A DNA stretch of 64,000 bases. It comes from Paucisalibacillus globulus DSM 18846 (GTDB taxonomy: Bacteria > Bacillota > Bacilli > Bacillales > Amphibacillaceae). Positions within the stretch are counted from its first letter, which is position 1. Every line of letters starts with the position of its first letter. Below, in pieces: positions 54,630 through 63,660 of this stretch. The stretch is from positions 61,168 to 125,167 of the forward strand of contig NZ_AXVK01000028.1 of the NCBI RefSeq assembly GCF_000482485.1, given 5' to 3'. The notes below the pieces were generated by a model. That model made no database searches and was not told where the DNA came from. It saw nothing but the letters and a program-made list of their open reading frames with translations. Made by a program: the position numbers and the translations under genes.

Positions 54630-55490
54630 TTGTCACATGAGGTTTATCAAGTAACAGACTTCCATACGAAAAAGATGCCTATTAAACTACTATATATCGC
54701 CCGTTCAGAATATGATAAAGGATGGCATAGCACGCAACATTCACACCATTTTACCGAATTATTTTACATCGTTAAGGGAAAAGGGTTTTTCGTACTGCCA
54801 AATTATGAGATTCCTGTTAAGGAAAATGACTTAGTTATTATCAATCCAAATGTGGAACATACGGAGAAATCGAATAGCCAAGACTCCTTAGAATATATTG
54901 CTTTAGGAATCGAAGGACTATCATTTGAACTTCAGGATGAAGCAGATTCACAAATGGGACTATTTACTTATCAAGGTGATCGAGAGGATGTTCTTTTCTA
55001 TTTAAATACATTATTACACGAGATAAAGGACCACCGAGATGAATATGAAGTTATTTGTCAAAGTATCATCGAGGTACTAATCGTTAAGCTTAGACGCGAA
55101 AAGAATTTCACCATCAAGAAGACCGAACCTAAAAATATTAATAAATCTGTCGCCATAATCACACATTACATAAACCAAAACTACAGAGAGGATATCACAT
55201 TAGATAAGCTAGCAGAAGTAGGTCACATCAATAAATATTACTTAGCACACCGTTTTAAAAGTGATATGGACATCTCACCTATAGAATACCTCAATCAAGT
55301 TCGCATTAGAGAATCAAAAATCCTCCTAGAAACAACAGACTATAGCATTGCAGATATCACAGAATTTATTGGCTTTTCATCACAATCATTTTTCACACAA
55401 GTATTCAAACGATTAACAGAACAAACCCCCTCAGGCTATCGGAAAGCAATTAGAAAAAAAGCCGTGGGGACAGGTACCTCGGCTCAATGA
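54630..55490 (+). CDS. AraC-family regulator, probable activator of the lnp operon
   Basis: The protein of about 286 residues has an N-terminal cupin-like sensing domain (HSTQHSHHFTELFYIVKGKG; IINPNVEHTEKS) and a C-terminal double HTH (about 190-280; TLDKLAEVGHINKYYLAHRF and DITEFIGFSSQSFFTQVFKR). The start is TTG 54630, 8 nt after GAAGGGGG. It is divergent from the transporter operon. The last residues (VGTGTSAQ) and the stop codon are provided by a dispersed palindrome, so the original C-terminus has been replaced; the HTH itself is complete. Confidence 0.88.
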   Translation: MSHEVYQVTDFHTKKMPIKLLYIARSEYDKGWHSTQHSHHFTELFYIVKGKGFFVLPNYEIPVKENDLVIINPNVEHTEKSNSQDSLEYIALGIEGLSFELQDEADSQMGLFTYQGDREDVLFYLNTLLHEIKDHRDEYEVICQSIIEVLIVKLRREKNFTIKKTEPKNINKSVAIITHYINQNYREDITLDKLAEVGHINKYYLAHRFKSDMDISPIEYLNQVRIRESKILLETTDYSIADITEFIGFSSQSFFTQVFKRLTEQTPSGYRKAIRKKAVGTGTSAQ

Positions 55491-55513
55491 GCCGAGGTAC
55501 CTGTCCCCACGGC
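55461..55513. repeat. Dispersed GGTACC palindrome, copy 11, overlapping the araC-type gene end
   Basis: GCCGTGGGGACAGGTACCTC with loop AAT(G) and inverse arm. The regulator's stop codon TGA lies in the loop. GCTTTTTG follows, so it may serve as its terminator. Confidence 0.9.
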
Positions 55514-55568
55514 GCTTTTTGTCTATGGCGCTTTTCATATTGAATCTTTCTCTATTTCATAGTAGAAT

Positions 55569-55587
55569 GTTAATTAAATTAATTAAC
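55569..55587. promoter_or_regulatory. 19-bp palindrome, candidate ROK-repressor operator before galK
   Basis: GTTAATTAA, A, TTAATTAAC form a perfect palindrome 36 bp before the galK start codon. A related AGTTAA-A-TTAACT palindrome precedes the ROK repressor gene (61616-61628). Confidence 0.6.
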
Positions 55588-55623
55588 TAATATATTTGCT
55601 GATTACATACAGGAGGTTTTTAC

Positions 55624-56805
55624 ATGAATCAAAACCTAATCGAAGAATATCAAAATGTTTTTCAGACCAATTCCGTTCCACGACAATTCTTTGCACCTGG
55701 AAGAATCAATTTAATAGGAGAACATATCGATTACAATGGTGGTCACGTATTCCCTGCTCCTATCTCATTCGGAACCTATGTGGTAGCAGAAAAGCGCTCA
55801 GACCAGAAATTACGTTTTTTTTCAATGAATTTTCCTGAAACAGGAATAATTGAATGTGACCTCACTAACTTAAACTTTAATGAAGAACATCATTGGGCAA
55901 ATTACCCTAAAGGTATGATTCAGTACATCATCAAATCAGGACATGAACTTAACCAAGGAATGAATATTTTATATTACGGAGACATTCCCAATGGAGCTGG
56001 TTTATCCTCCTCAGCATCCATTGAAATTGTTACAGGGGTGCTTCTAGAAGGTTTATACGATTTAGAGATCAACCCAATAGAAATGATTCAATTAGGCCAA
56101 AAAGTGGAGAACGACTATATTGGCGTTCAAACTGGTATAATGGACCAATTTGTAATAAGAATGGGAAAGAAAAATCATGCCATTCTATTAAACTGTGAAA
56201 CGCTTGAATACCATTATGCTTTGCTTGACCTAAATGACTATAACATTATCATTATAAATACGAATAAGCGACGTGACCTGTCCATTTCCAACTATAACGA
56301 GAGGAGAAGTCAATGTGAACAGGCACTAAGTGATTTACAAACTGAACTCTCCATTGAAAATCTTTGTCAGCTTACACCAGATCAATTTGAAACCTATAAA
56401 CATCTAATTAAAGACGCAACAAACCAAAAGCGTGCAAAGCATGCAGTATATGAAAATGCCCGGACACTTGAAGCATTGAAAAAACTACAGAAAGCTGACC
56501 TTGAGGGGTTAGGCAAGCTAATCAACTTATCACACACATCACTTCAAGATGATTATGAAGTAACAGGACTTGAGCTCGACACAATTGTAAGCGCTGCCCA
56601 GTCTAAGGAAGGTGTCCTTGGTGCTCGTATGATTGGGGCAGGATTTGGTGGTTGTGCGATTGCAATTGTTAAGAAAGATAGAATAGAAGCATTCAAAAGG
56701 AATGTAAATGAGATTTACTATAAAACTATTGGATACGATGCAACTTTCTATACAGCCTCTATCGGTGAAGGAGCAAGGGAGATTACGAGGGAGTGTTCTA
56801 AATGA
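55624..56805 (+). CDS. galK: Galactokinase
   Basis: The 393-residue GHMP kinase makes galactose-1-phosphate from galactose and ATP. All three motifs are present: APGRINLIGEHIDYNGG (galactose-binding), PNGAGLSSSASIE (ATP-binding) and RMIGAGFGGCAIAIV. AGGAGG lies 8 nt before the ATG. The stop overlaps the galE start (ATGA). It heads the galKETM operon. Confidence 0.95.
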   Translation: MNQNLIEEYQNVFQTNSVPRQFFAPGRINLIGEHIDYNGGHVFPAPISFGTYVVAEKRSDQKLRFFSMNFPETGIIECDLTNLNFNEEHHWANYPKGMIQYIIKSGHELNQGMNILYYGDIPNGAGLSSSASIEIVTGVLLEGLYDLEINPIEMIQLGQKVENDYIGVQTGIMDQFVIRMGKKNHAILLNCETLEYHYALLDLNDYNIIIINTNKRRDLSISNYNERRSQCEQALSDLQTELSIENLCQLTPDQFETYKHLIKDATNQKRAKHAVYENARTLEALKKLQKADLEGLGKLINLSHTSLQDDYEVTGLELDTIVSAAQSKEGVLGARMIGAGFGGCAIAIVKKDRIEAFKRNVNEIYYKTIGYDATFYTASIGEGAREITRECSK

Positions 56806-57794
56806 GTGTTTTAGTATTAGGTGGAGCTGGATATATCGGCTCCCATGCGGTGTATCAACTTATTAGTCAAAAGAAAGATGTCGTTGTTGTTGATAATTTG
56901 ATAACTGGGCACAAAAAGGCAATCCACCCAGACGCAACATTTTACCAGGGAGATATTCGCAATATCGACTTCCTTCGAGATGTTTTTGCAAAGGAATCCA
57001 TTGATGCAGTTATTCACTTTGCCGCAAATTCTCTTGTCGGGGAATCAATGAAAGACCCGCTCCAATACTATGACAATAACGTATATGGCACACAAATTTT
57101 ATTGAAAGTCATGACTGAATTTCATGTGAAATATATTGTATTTTCTTCCACAGCGGCAACATACGGGGAACCACAATCTGTACCAATTACCGAAACAATG
57201 CCAACCACTCCAACAAGCACCTATGGGGATACTAAGCTGGCCATGGAGAAGATGATGAAATGGTCCGAACTAGCATATGGTATGAACTATGTTTCATTGC
57301 GCTACTTCAATGTTGCAGGTGCTAGAGAATCCGGGGAAATTGGTGAAGACCATCGTCCTGAAACCCATCTCATCCCACTCATATTACAGACAACTCTTGG
57401 CCAGAGAGAGAACATCACCATCTTCGGTGAGGATTATGATACACATGATGGTACATGTATTCGTGATTATATCCATGTAGAAGATTTAATTGATGCACAT
57501 GTACTAGCTCTCGACTATTTACAAGCTGGGGGGCCAAGTAATATTTTCAACCTTGGAAGTAACCAAGGATTCTCTGTAAAAGAAATCATAGCTACTGCTC
57601 AGCATGTTACTAGAAAAGAGTTACCAGTTAAAATTGGGGAGCGTCGTTCCGGTGATCCAAGCACGTTAATTGCTAGTTCGGAAAAAGCAAAGACCGTACT
57701 AAATTGGAAACCGACACGTACATCCATTACGAAGATTATCGAGGATGCATGGAATTGGCATGTAAACCATCCAAATGGGTATGAAGGGGAGTAA
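56802..57794 (+). CDS. galE: UDP-glucose 4-epimerase, gal operon copy
   Basis: The 330-residue epimerase is clearly paralogous to the copy at 46539. It has [24 protein letters not shown], the catalytic YGDTK and NLGSNQGFSVKEI. It is coupled by overlap with galK and followed by galT after 7 bp. Both galE copies keep the same galE-galT order, indicating duplication of the pair. Confidence 0.94.
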   Translation: MSVLVLGGAGYIGSHAVYQLISQKKDVVVVDNLITGHKKAIHPDATFYQGDIRNIDFLRDVFAKESIDAVIHFAANSLVGESMKDPLQYYDNNVYGTQILLKVMTEFHVKYIVFSSTAATYGEPQSVPITETMPTTPTSTYGDTKLAMEKMMKWSELAYGMNYVSLRYFNVAGARESGEIGEDHRPETHLIPLILQTTLGQRENITIFGEDYDTHDGTCIRDYIHVEDLIDAHVLALDYLQAGGPSNIFNLGSNQGFSVKEIIATAQHVTRKELPVKIGERRSGDPSTLIASSEKAKTVLNWKPTRTSITKIIEDAWNWHVNHPNGYEGE

Positions 57795-57801
57795 CAATCA
57801 A

Positions 57802-59310
57802 ATGACTATCTTCCAAGATATTGCGGGACTAATAGAGAAAGCAATGGAAGTCAGCTTAATAGAAACAAGTGATCAATTTTATGTTCAGAACCAAGTGCTA
57901 AACCTGTTACACCTACAAACCTTTCCTGAAAGGATAGAACATGCAACAAAGGATACCATTCCTAATCTATTAGAAAGAATAATTGCCTATGCAATAAAGA
58001 ATAATCTAATTGAAGATGTATTAGATGATAAAGAAATTCTTTCAGCAAATCTCATGAACTGTTTTGTGGCACGGCCATCCGTTATAAATGAGATTTTCAA
58101 CAGTAAATATAAAGAATCACCAAAAGCAGCAACAGACTATTTCTATCATCTAAGTGTAAACAGTAACTATATTCAAATGAACCGAATCCAAAAAAATATA
58201 CATTATAAAGTAGCCACCGAGTACGGAACATTAGATATCACCATTAATTTATCAAAGCCTGAAAAAGATCCGGAACAAATAAAACGTGAACGTTCTATAA
58301 AGCACAAAATAGCCTATCCAACATGTGTATTATGTATGGAAAATGAAGGTTATGCAGGAAGAACTGGTTATCCAGCACGGGCTAACCATCGAATCATTCA
58401 AGTTCCAATCTTGGATGAAAACTGGTATTTCCAGTATTCTCCCTATGTTTATTATAATGAACATAGTATTTTACTTTCAGAGGAACATCGTGATATGAAA
58501 ATCGATAAGCAAGGATTCCTTCGCCTGCTGACATTCATAGAAAAGTTCCCACATTATTTTATTGGTTCGAATGCTGATTTGCCAATTGTGGGTGGGTCCA
58601 TATTAAGCCATGATCACTATCAAGCAGGGCGGTATACATTTGCAATGGAACATGCTGCTGATGATTTTACTTTTGAACTAAATCGCTTTCCTAACGTAAA
58701 TGGCGCAGTACTAAAATGGCCTTTATCTGTTTTACGCCTTCAGAGTCATCAGAAACAGGAATTAGTTGATGCTGCTGATTACGTGTTGCAAACATGGAAA
58801 ACCTATCAAGATGAAAATGCACAAATACATGCATTTACGAATGATATCCCACATAACACCATCACTCCGATTGCTAGAATTCGCAGTGATAATCAATACG
58901 AACTTGACCTTGTATTACGAAACAATCGAACAGTTAAGGAACATCCATTAGGAATCTTTCATCCACATGAAGAGGTACATCATATTAAAAAGGAGAATAT
59001 CGGCTTAATCGAAGTAATGGGATTGGCCGTTCTGCCTTCTAGACTTAAAACGGAATTACGAGAGATGAAGAACTATTTACTTGGAAATACAAGCAACGTG
59101 GAAAGCTATCACCAAGAATGGGCAAAAGAAATAAAGCAAACGTATGGACAAATTTCTGATGGTATGGAGGCAGATGATATCATTCAGAAAGAACTTGGTA
59201 AAAAGTTTGTTGCTGCACTAGAACATGCGGGCGTTTTCAAACAAACAGAAGCAGGTATGAAAGCATTCAGACGTTTTATCCATGCATTAAATCACAAGCG
59301 GAGTGGGTAA
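57802..59310 (+). CDS. galT: UDP-glucose-hexose-1-phosphate uridylyltransferase (Firmicutes type), gal operon copy
   Basis: The 502-residue GalT class II enzyme shares long conserved stretches with the copy at 45058: [39 protein letters not shown] and [18 protein letters not shown]. The start is ATG 57802, with AAGGGGAG about 10 nt upstream. An upstream in-frame ATG falls inside galE. It transfers UMP in the Leloir pathway together with GalK and GalE of the same operon. Confidence 0.93.
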   Translation: MTIFQDIAGLIEKAMEVSLIETSDQFYVQNQVLNLLHLQTFPERIEHATKDTIPNLLERIIAYAIKNNLIEDVLDDKEILSANLMNCFVARPSVINEIFNSKYKESPKAATDYFYHLSVNSNYIQMNRIQKNIHYKVATEYGTLDITINLSKPEKDPEQIKRERSIKHKIAYPTCVLCMENEGYAGRTGYPARANHRIIQVPILDENWYFQYSPYVYYNEHSILLSEEHRDMKIDKQGFLRLLTFIEKFPHYFIGSNADLPIVGGSILSHDHYQAGRYTFAMEHAADDFTFELNRFPNVNGAVLKWPLSVLRLQSHQKQELVDAADYVLQTWKTYQDENAQIHAFTNDIPHNTITPIARIRSDNQYELDLVLRNNRTVKEHPLGIFHPHEEVHHIKKENIGLIEVMGLAVLPSRLKTELREMKNYLLGNTSNVESYHQEWAKEIKQTYGQISDGMEADDIIQKELGKKFVAALEHAGVFKQTEAGMKAFRRFIHALNHKRSG

Positions 59311-59311
59311 C

Positions 59312-60340
59312 TTGAAAATACAAACAAACAAAACAATCGAAAATTGGACTTCTTTCACGTTAATAAATGATAACGATGTAAAAATAAGTCTACTAGACTT
59401 TGGTGGCATCATTACGGAAATAATCGTACCAGACAAGAATGGAAACATGGAAAATATCGTTCTTGGCTACCACAATCATGAGAAATACAAATCAAATCCT
59501 AACTTTTTTGGCGCGATTATTGGAAGGGTTGCCGGAAGGATTCAAAATTCCTCCTTTACACATAATGGAGAGAGCTTTTTTTTAGAAGCAAATGAAGGAA
59601 AACACCACTTACATGGTGGAAATAACGGTTTTCACAAAGCGATTTGGGAAGCAGAACCATTTCAAACGATTGATCAAGTAGGTGTGAAGCTAACCCATAC
59701 CAGTCCAGATGGTGAAGGTGGATATCCTGGAAACATTCAGGCTAACGTAACCTACACCTTAACAAACGACAATCAATTAATCATCGATTATGACGCAACA
59801 ACGGACAAAACAACAGCACTAACGATGACGAATCATTCGTACTTTAATTTAAACGGAAACGTATCAGATACCATTCACCATCATCATATATCGATGAACA
59901 GTCAACAGTTTATCGAGCTCAATCACGATCTTATACCTACAGGCAACGTAGTTTCTGTTGACGGTACACCATTTGATTTTAGACAAGGTAGAATGTTAGA
60001 AGATGGTATTCACTCTAACTACGAGCAAAATAAACTGGTTGGTAATGGCTATGATCATTACTTTATCTTTGACCAAGATCCGAATGTTTTAGTAACAGAA
60101 TCTAATAGTGGACGCACACTCACCATTCAAACCAATCAACCTGGCATGGTTATGTATACATCAAATAGCATAGTTGATGATTTAGATCAGGATGGAATCC
60201 AGTCTGAAAAATATTTAGGCGTTTGCTTTGAGACACAAGCATCCCCAGCATCCTTACATTTCGACAGAATGCCAACCGTTGTTTTAGGAGAAAATCAAGT
60301 TTATAAAAAACAAACTGTATTTACATTTGGCATAGTGTGA
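59312..60340 (+). CDS. galM: Aldose 1-epimerase (galactose mutarotase)
   Basis: The protein of about 342 residues speeds alpha/beta-galactose interconversion before GalK. Motifs include FFGAIIGRVAGRI, HHLHGGNNGFHKAIW, the catalytic His in TMTNHSYFNLNG and the catalytic Glu in LGVCFETQASPASLHF. The start is probably TTG 59312, with GGAG 9 nt upstream; GTG 59303 is in frame but lacks a site. It is the last gene of the operon. Confidence 0.92.
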   Translation: MKIQTNKTIENWTSFTLINDNDVKISLLDFGGIITEIIVPDKNGNMENIVLGYHNHEKYKSNPNFFGAIIGRVAGRIQNSSFTHNGESFFLEANEGKHHLHGGNNGFHKAIWEAEPFQTIDQVGVKLTHTSPDGEGGYPGNIQANVTYTLTNDNQLIIDYDATTDKTTALTMTNHSYFNLNGNVSDTIHHHHISMNSQQFIELNHDLIPTGNVVSVDGTPFDFRQGRMLEDGIHSNYEQNKLVGNGYDHYFIFDQDPNVLVTESNSGRTLTIQTNQPGMVMYTSNSIVDDLDQDGIQSEKYLGVCFETQASPASLHFDRMPTVVLGENQVYKKQTVFTFGIV

Positions 60341-60381
60341 AGTAGGAAATTCAAGTATTCCATCGTTTAGAACATGTAGAA

Positions 60382-60423
60382 AGAGCTTAACCTAGAAATG
60401 ATACCTATGTCGGGGTTAAGCTC
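60382..60423. terminator. Bidirectional terminator between galM and the ROK repressor
   Basis: AGAGCTTAACC and GGTTAAGCTCT flank a loop of about 20 nt, placed between two convergent genes. T-rich sequence follows on the galM side (CTATATTAT). Confidence 0.7.
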
Positions 60424-60427
60424 TATA

Positions 60428-61567
60428 TTATAAGGGTTCAAAAAGTTCGACCAAAAGCAGGGCTACTGCACCAAGCAGTGTAGCATTATCACCTAATTCG
60501 GATATAACAATTCTTGTTCGCTTTGCTTTCATAGTCAGTGCTCGTTTCTCAATCGTCGATAAAATAGTAGGTAAAATAAACGCACTCGACTTTGAAACTC
60601 CACCACCTATCACGACTAATTCCGGATTGATGATATGAATTAAATTTGTCAAACCTATCCCTAAGATTAATCCTGTTTCTTCGAGGACTTCGATGGCATC
60701 CTGATCACCGGAAGTGGCCAATTGAAATACTTCCTCTCCCGTTTTTCTGTTTGCCCGCTTTGCAATAGCTGGTCCCGAAACCAAGGTTTGCAGGCACCCA
60801 GGGTTCCCACATTCACAAACATCCCCATTCATATCGATAGCCATATGGCCTATTTCCCCTGCTATATTCTCTGCCCCATGATATAATTTCCCATTTAATA
60901 CTATTCCAGCACCTACACCTAGTCCGAGATTTACAGCCATCATACTTGTTAATTCCCCATGATTACCGAACCATGACTCACCAAGCGCCATTGCTCTAGC
61001 ATCATTTTCAACTTTAACTAATAGGCCAAATTCCTTTTCAAGTTCCGCTTTGATCGGTATATTACTAAGCTTTAAATTCGGGGCAATAAGTGAGGTACCT
61101 GTATCTACCTCTACAACACCATGCATCGCAACACCAATTCCAATAATTTTATCCCGATTATTGATGGATCTAAATAATACGTGGATGCTATTAATCAAGA
61201 CTTCTAGGAATTTGGCATTAGATAGATTCGCCTGCAATTTACTTTCCGCTCGGTCAATTATTTCTCCAGACAAATTAGTTAGGATACAATGAATGGAATC
61301 AGGACCTGCATCGACCCCAATAACATAAAATGCTTCATGATTGATGAGCAGCATGGTTGGTTTTCTTCCACCTTTAGACTCACCAAGATCACTTTCTCTT
61401 ACCATATCTTGTTCGATTAATTCTTTGACAATACTACTAACCGTTGGCGGAGTGAGCTTTGTCTGCTTAGCTATTTGGGCTCTAGATATCGGTTCTGATG
61501 TTCGTATTTTGTTTAGAATGATTGATTTATTTACAGACTTCATCAATTGGAAAGTCCCACGCTGCAT
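60428..61567 (-). CDS. ROK-family transcriptional repressor (NagC/XylR type)
   Basis: The 379-residue protein has an N-terminal winged HTH (about 10-70; PISRAQIAKQTKLTPPTVSS) and a ROK sugar-sensing domain with GVDAGPDSI, ENDARAMALGE and the zinc motif GEIGHMAIDMNGDVCECGNP followed by GCLQ. It probably represses the convergent galKETM operon and itself: similar AT-rich palindromes precede both. Effector may be galactose or a related sugar (inference). GGAGGAAGAG precedes the ATG. Confidence 0.9.
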   Translation of the reverse strand: MQRGTFQLMKSVNKSIILNKIRTSEPISRAQIAKQTKLTPPTVSSIVKELIEQDMVRESDLGESKGGRKPTMLLINHEAFYVIGVDAGPDSIHCILTNLSGEIIDRAESKLQANLSNAKFLEVLINSIHVLFRSINNRDKIIGIGVAMHGVVEVDTGTSLIAPNLKLSNIPIKAELEKEFGLLVKVENDARAMALGESWFGNHGELTSMMAVNLGLGVGAGIVLNGKLYHGAENIAGEIGHMAIDMNGDVCECGNPGCLQTLVSGPAIAKRANRKTGEEVFQLATSGDQDAIEVLEETGLILGIGLTNLIHIINPELVVIGGGVSKSSAFILPTILSTIEKRALTMKAKRTRIVISELGDNATLLGAVALLLVELFEPL

Positions 61568-61615
61568 ATCTCTTCCTCCATCTCGTACATCGTTCGGTAT
61601 TATTATAGCATAGTA

Positions 61616-61628
61616 AGTTAAATTAACT
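61616..61628. promoter_or_regulatory. Palindrome AGTTAAATTAACT upstream of the ROK repressor gene
   Basis: This perfect palindrome is centred on A and shares the TTAAATTAA core and adjacent ACTAA with the galK-upstream site. It is a candidate autoregulatory operator. Confidence 0.55.
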
Positions 61629-61639
61629 AAGTTATGATA

Positions 61640-62007
61640 GAAGCCCTAGTCTATACTTAATTCAATAAAAAATCTATTCAATCATCTCATAAACGGTTCT
61701 GTTATAAGGTACAAAATCTAGATAAACATTAAAATTAACAGGGGCAAATCGCATAAGATTTCGCCTGTTATCATTTATGGTTCTATCAACGGTTTATGTA
61801 CTTTAATATAGCAATTATTATAAGTGAAAATTGCTTGATAAATGCACTGTTAATTGTGGTGTTAAAATGCTGCGAAAGATACAATTAATACTTCATTAAA
61901 ATCATTTTCACTACAAAAAAATACGCTTTTAGGAATAGTTTACCTCAAGCATATTGGATACTTTTCTATTCTTCTACTAAAGATCGCAATAGTTTAACAT
62001 CAATAGT
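61640..62007. other. Gene-free AT-rich region
   Basis: No coding region, RNA gene or repeat was recognised here on either strand. Confidence 0.4.
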
Positions 62008-62151
62008 CTACTTATTATTATTTTTGGTCAATTCCTCATGTATTTTTTTAAGCTCTTCAGTCTGATTAAGGATGTTATTATTAACTTTTCTAATTGCATC
62101 AAATATAGCAAAGAGACCAGCAAAAATTATAATTAAAAATAGCAATTCCAT
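62008..62151 (-). CDS. Small single-span membrane protein (47 aa), unknown function
   Basis: ATG 62151, preceded by AGAAGG, opens MELLFLIIIFAGLFAIFDAI, a hydrophobic helix, followed by a charged helical tail (RKVNNNILNQTEELKKIHEE) ending TKNNNK. The layout is that of small DUF4083-like or YrzO-like membrane peptides in Bacillaceae. It lies upstream of nothing obvious on its strand; the membrane protein gene at 62219 precedes it and may be co-transcribed. Confidence 0.6.
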   Translation of the reverse strand: MELLFLIIIFAGLFAIFDAIRKVNNNILNQTEELKKIHEELTKNNNK

Positions 62152-62218
62152 TTGCTTAACCTTCTTTCCAAGTTATATCTTCCGCTAAAGCATCCTTTAA
62201 TGTAATAACTTATAACTC

Positions 62219-62473
62219 TTATTTGTCATTATTTTTTATGATTTTCTTCGGTACAAAGTATGCAATAGTTGCAGAAAGAAAAGCGATCAATAATGTTGGT
62301 AAGAAGGAACTATGACTACCTGTAATAACAACTGCTTTGGATAGACTACCACTCATATTCCAACCCTCTTCTATATTAGGTGTATACATAAATGTTAAAA
62401 GCACACCATATAAAACCTGAAATATTGAAAACAATATTATAAAACTAATCGCAAAAATAATATATTTTTTCAA
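62219..62473 (-). CDS. Small membrane protein (84 aa), unknown function
   Basis: The start is TTG 62473 (MKKYIIFAISFIILFSIFQV when read as Met) with GGAGGCG 6-8 nt upstream. There are two hydrophobic helices (residues about 4-27 and 57-76), a polar loop and a basic C-terminus (PKKIIKNNDK), so the ends are probably cytoplasmic. I do not recognise the family with confidence. Confidence 0.65.
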   Translation of the reverse strand: MKKYIIFAISFIILFSIFQVLYGVLLTFMYTPNIEEGWNMSGSLSKAVVITGSHSSFLPTLLIAFLSATIAYFVPKKIIKNNDK

Positions 62474-62638
62474 TATAGACGCCTCCAATTTACTTTTCGG
62501 TTATATTTTAAGTACGTATAATAAGCCCAAAAGTTTCATTTGCTTCATTCACTATCCTGCCCCAATAGTTTACTAACGGAACTAACATCCCTTCTTGAAG
62601 TAATGCACCCGTTACTTTAAAAATGGAGAAATCTAAAA

Positions 62639-62854
62639 TTACTTTTCTATATTAGCTCTATTTTTTGTATCCATTTGATATACAACATCACCATTAGTTA
62701 AAAAAATAATAAAATCCTCATCTTCCATCACCGTTTCAAAAGAATAGGCTATTTCTTTATCGTTTATCATTTGAAACATTTTTGTTTGATTATCATATTC
62801 AAATACATTACATTCATTAAACCGAACATCACCAGTATAGATAGCTCTAATCAT
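62639..62854 (-). CDS. Small hypothetical protein (71 aa)
   Basis: MIRAIYTGDVRFNECNVFEY starts at ATG 62854, 7 nt after GAGGTG. The protein is acidic with alternating hydrophobic strands (EDFIIFLTNGDVVYQMD), suggesting a small beta-rich fold. There is no signal or membrane segment. It precedes the membrane protein genes on the same strand. Function unknown. Confidence 0.6.
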   Translation of the reverse strand: MIRAIYTGDVRFNECNVFEYDNQTKMFQMINDKEIAYSFETVMEDEDFIIFLTNGDVVYQMDTKNRANIEK

Positions 62855-62943
62855 CAATTGCACACCTCGAACCTTATCATATTTATCATAATTATTAAGT
62901 TGAACCTATTGAATTAATGCCCTGATAGTTGAATAAAAAGGTA

Positions 62944-63510
62944 TTAGAGAGAATTGATATATTCAATAATCTCATAGCCGACATAATCCTTTATATTTGG
63001 ATACTTATCCCGATAATAACAATTCCAATAACTAACTACTTGGCTTACAGTTGTATTATAAAATCGTGGATTTTGTGAAATGAAATCTATAATTATGTTT
63101 TTGTTAATTTGCTTCAAATTAGCATTAATTACTTGTAAAATTTCAGGGATATATTCGCCAATTAAACGAATTAAATAGGGAATAATTCAATTATAATCAT
63201 TACTTTGATGAACAATCTTTTTTAAATTATCTTCTCTAATAAAACCATTGTGATGCCTTGTAAATAAACAACTTAAGATTACTTTTTGCCTTTCTGTTAA
63301 GGAATTGAATTCTAATATTGAAGGTTCATCGTAGTAAATTCTTTCAGGTATCATCATCTTACTTTTACATAAATCAACCTCAAAACAATTGGAAAAGTCT
63401 AAATCACTTGTTTTAATAATCTTATTTAAAACTGTAAAAACATCATCTTCCAGTTCTGTTGGAAATGCATTTAATAAGTCATATTTTTTATCTGACAAAT
63501 TCTCACCCAC
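62944..63510 (-). pseudogene. Hypothetical ~188-residue gene interrupted by an in-frame TGA
   Basis: The reverse strand encodes MGENLSDKKYDLLNAFPTEL through KKIVHQSNDYN, then TGA (63189-63187), then continues in the same frame with IIPYLIRLIGEYIPEILQVI through DYVGYEIIEYINSL and a TAA at 62944. The part after the stop looks like normal protein and is the natural continuation, so the TGA probably replaced a TGG (Trp). It may still give a truncated 107-residue product. I do not recognise the family; small size and helical content resemble some immunity proteins, but nothing nearby supports that. Confidence 0.6.
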
Positions 63511-63660
63511 TTAAACTAACCTGTTTATTTAATTCGATGGGAAATTACTCAATTCCTTCTTCAACTATCTAATCCTTAGCTGAATAAATTCTACATAAAT
63601 ATTAATATTCCAAAAATAATATTAATGATTTTACCATTAGAAAAGGCGATCTTCTTGATA

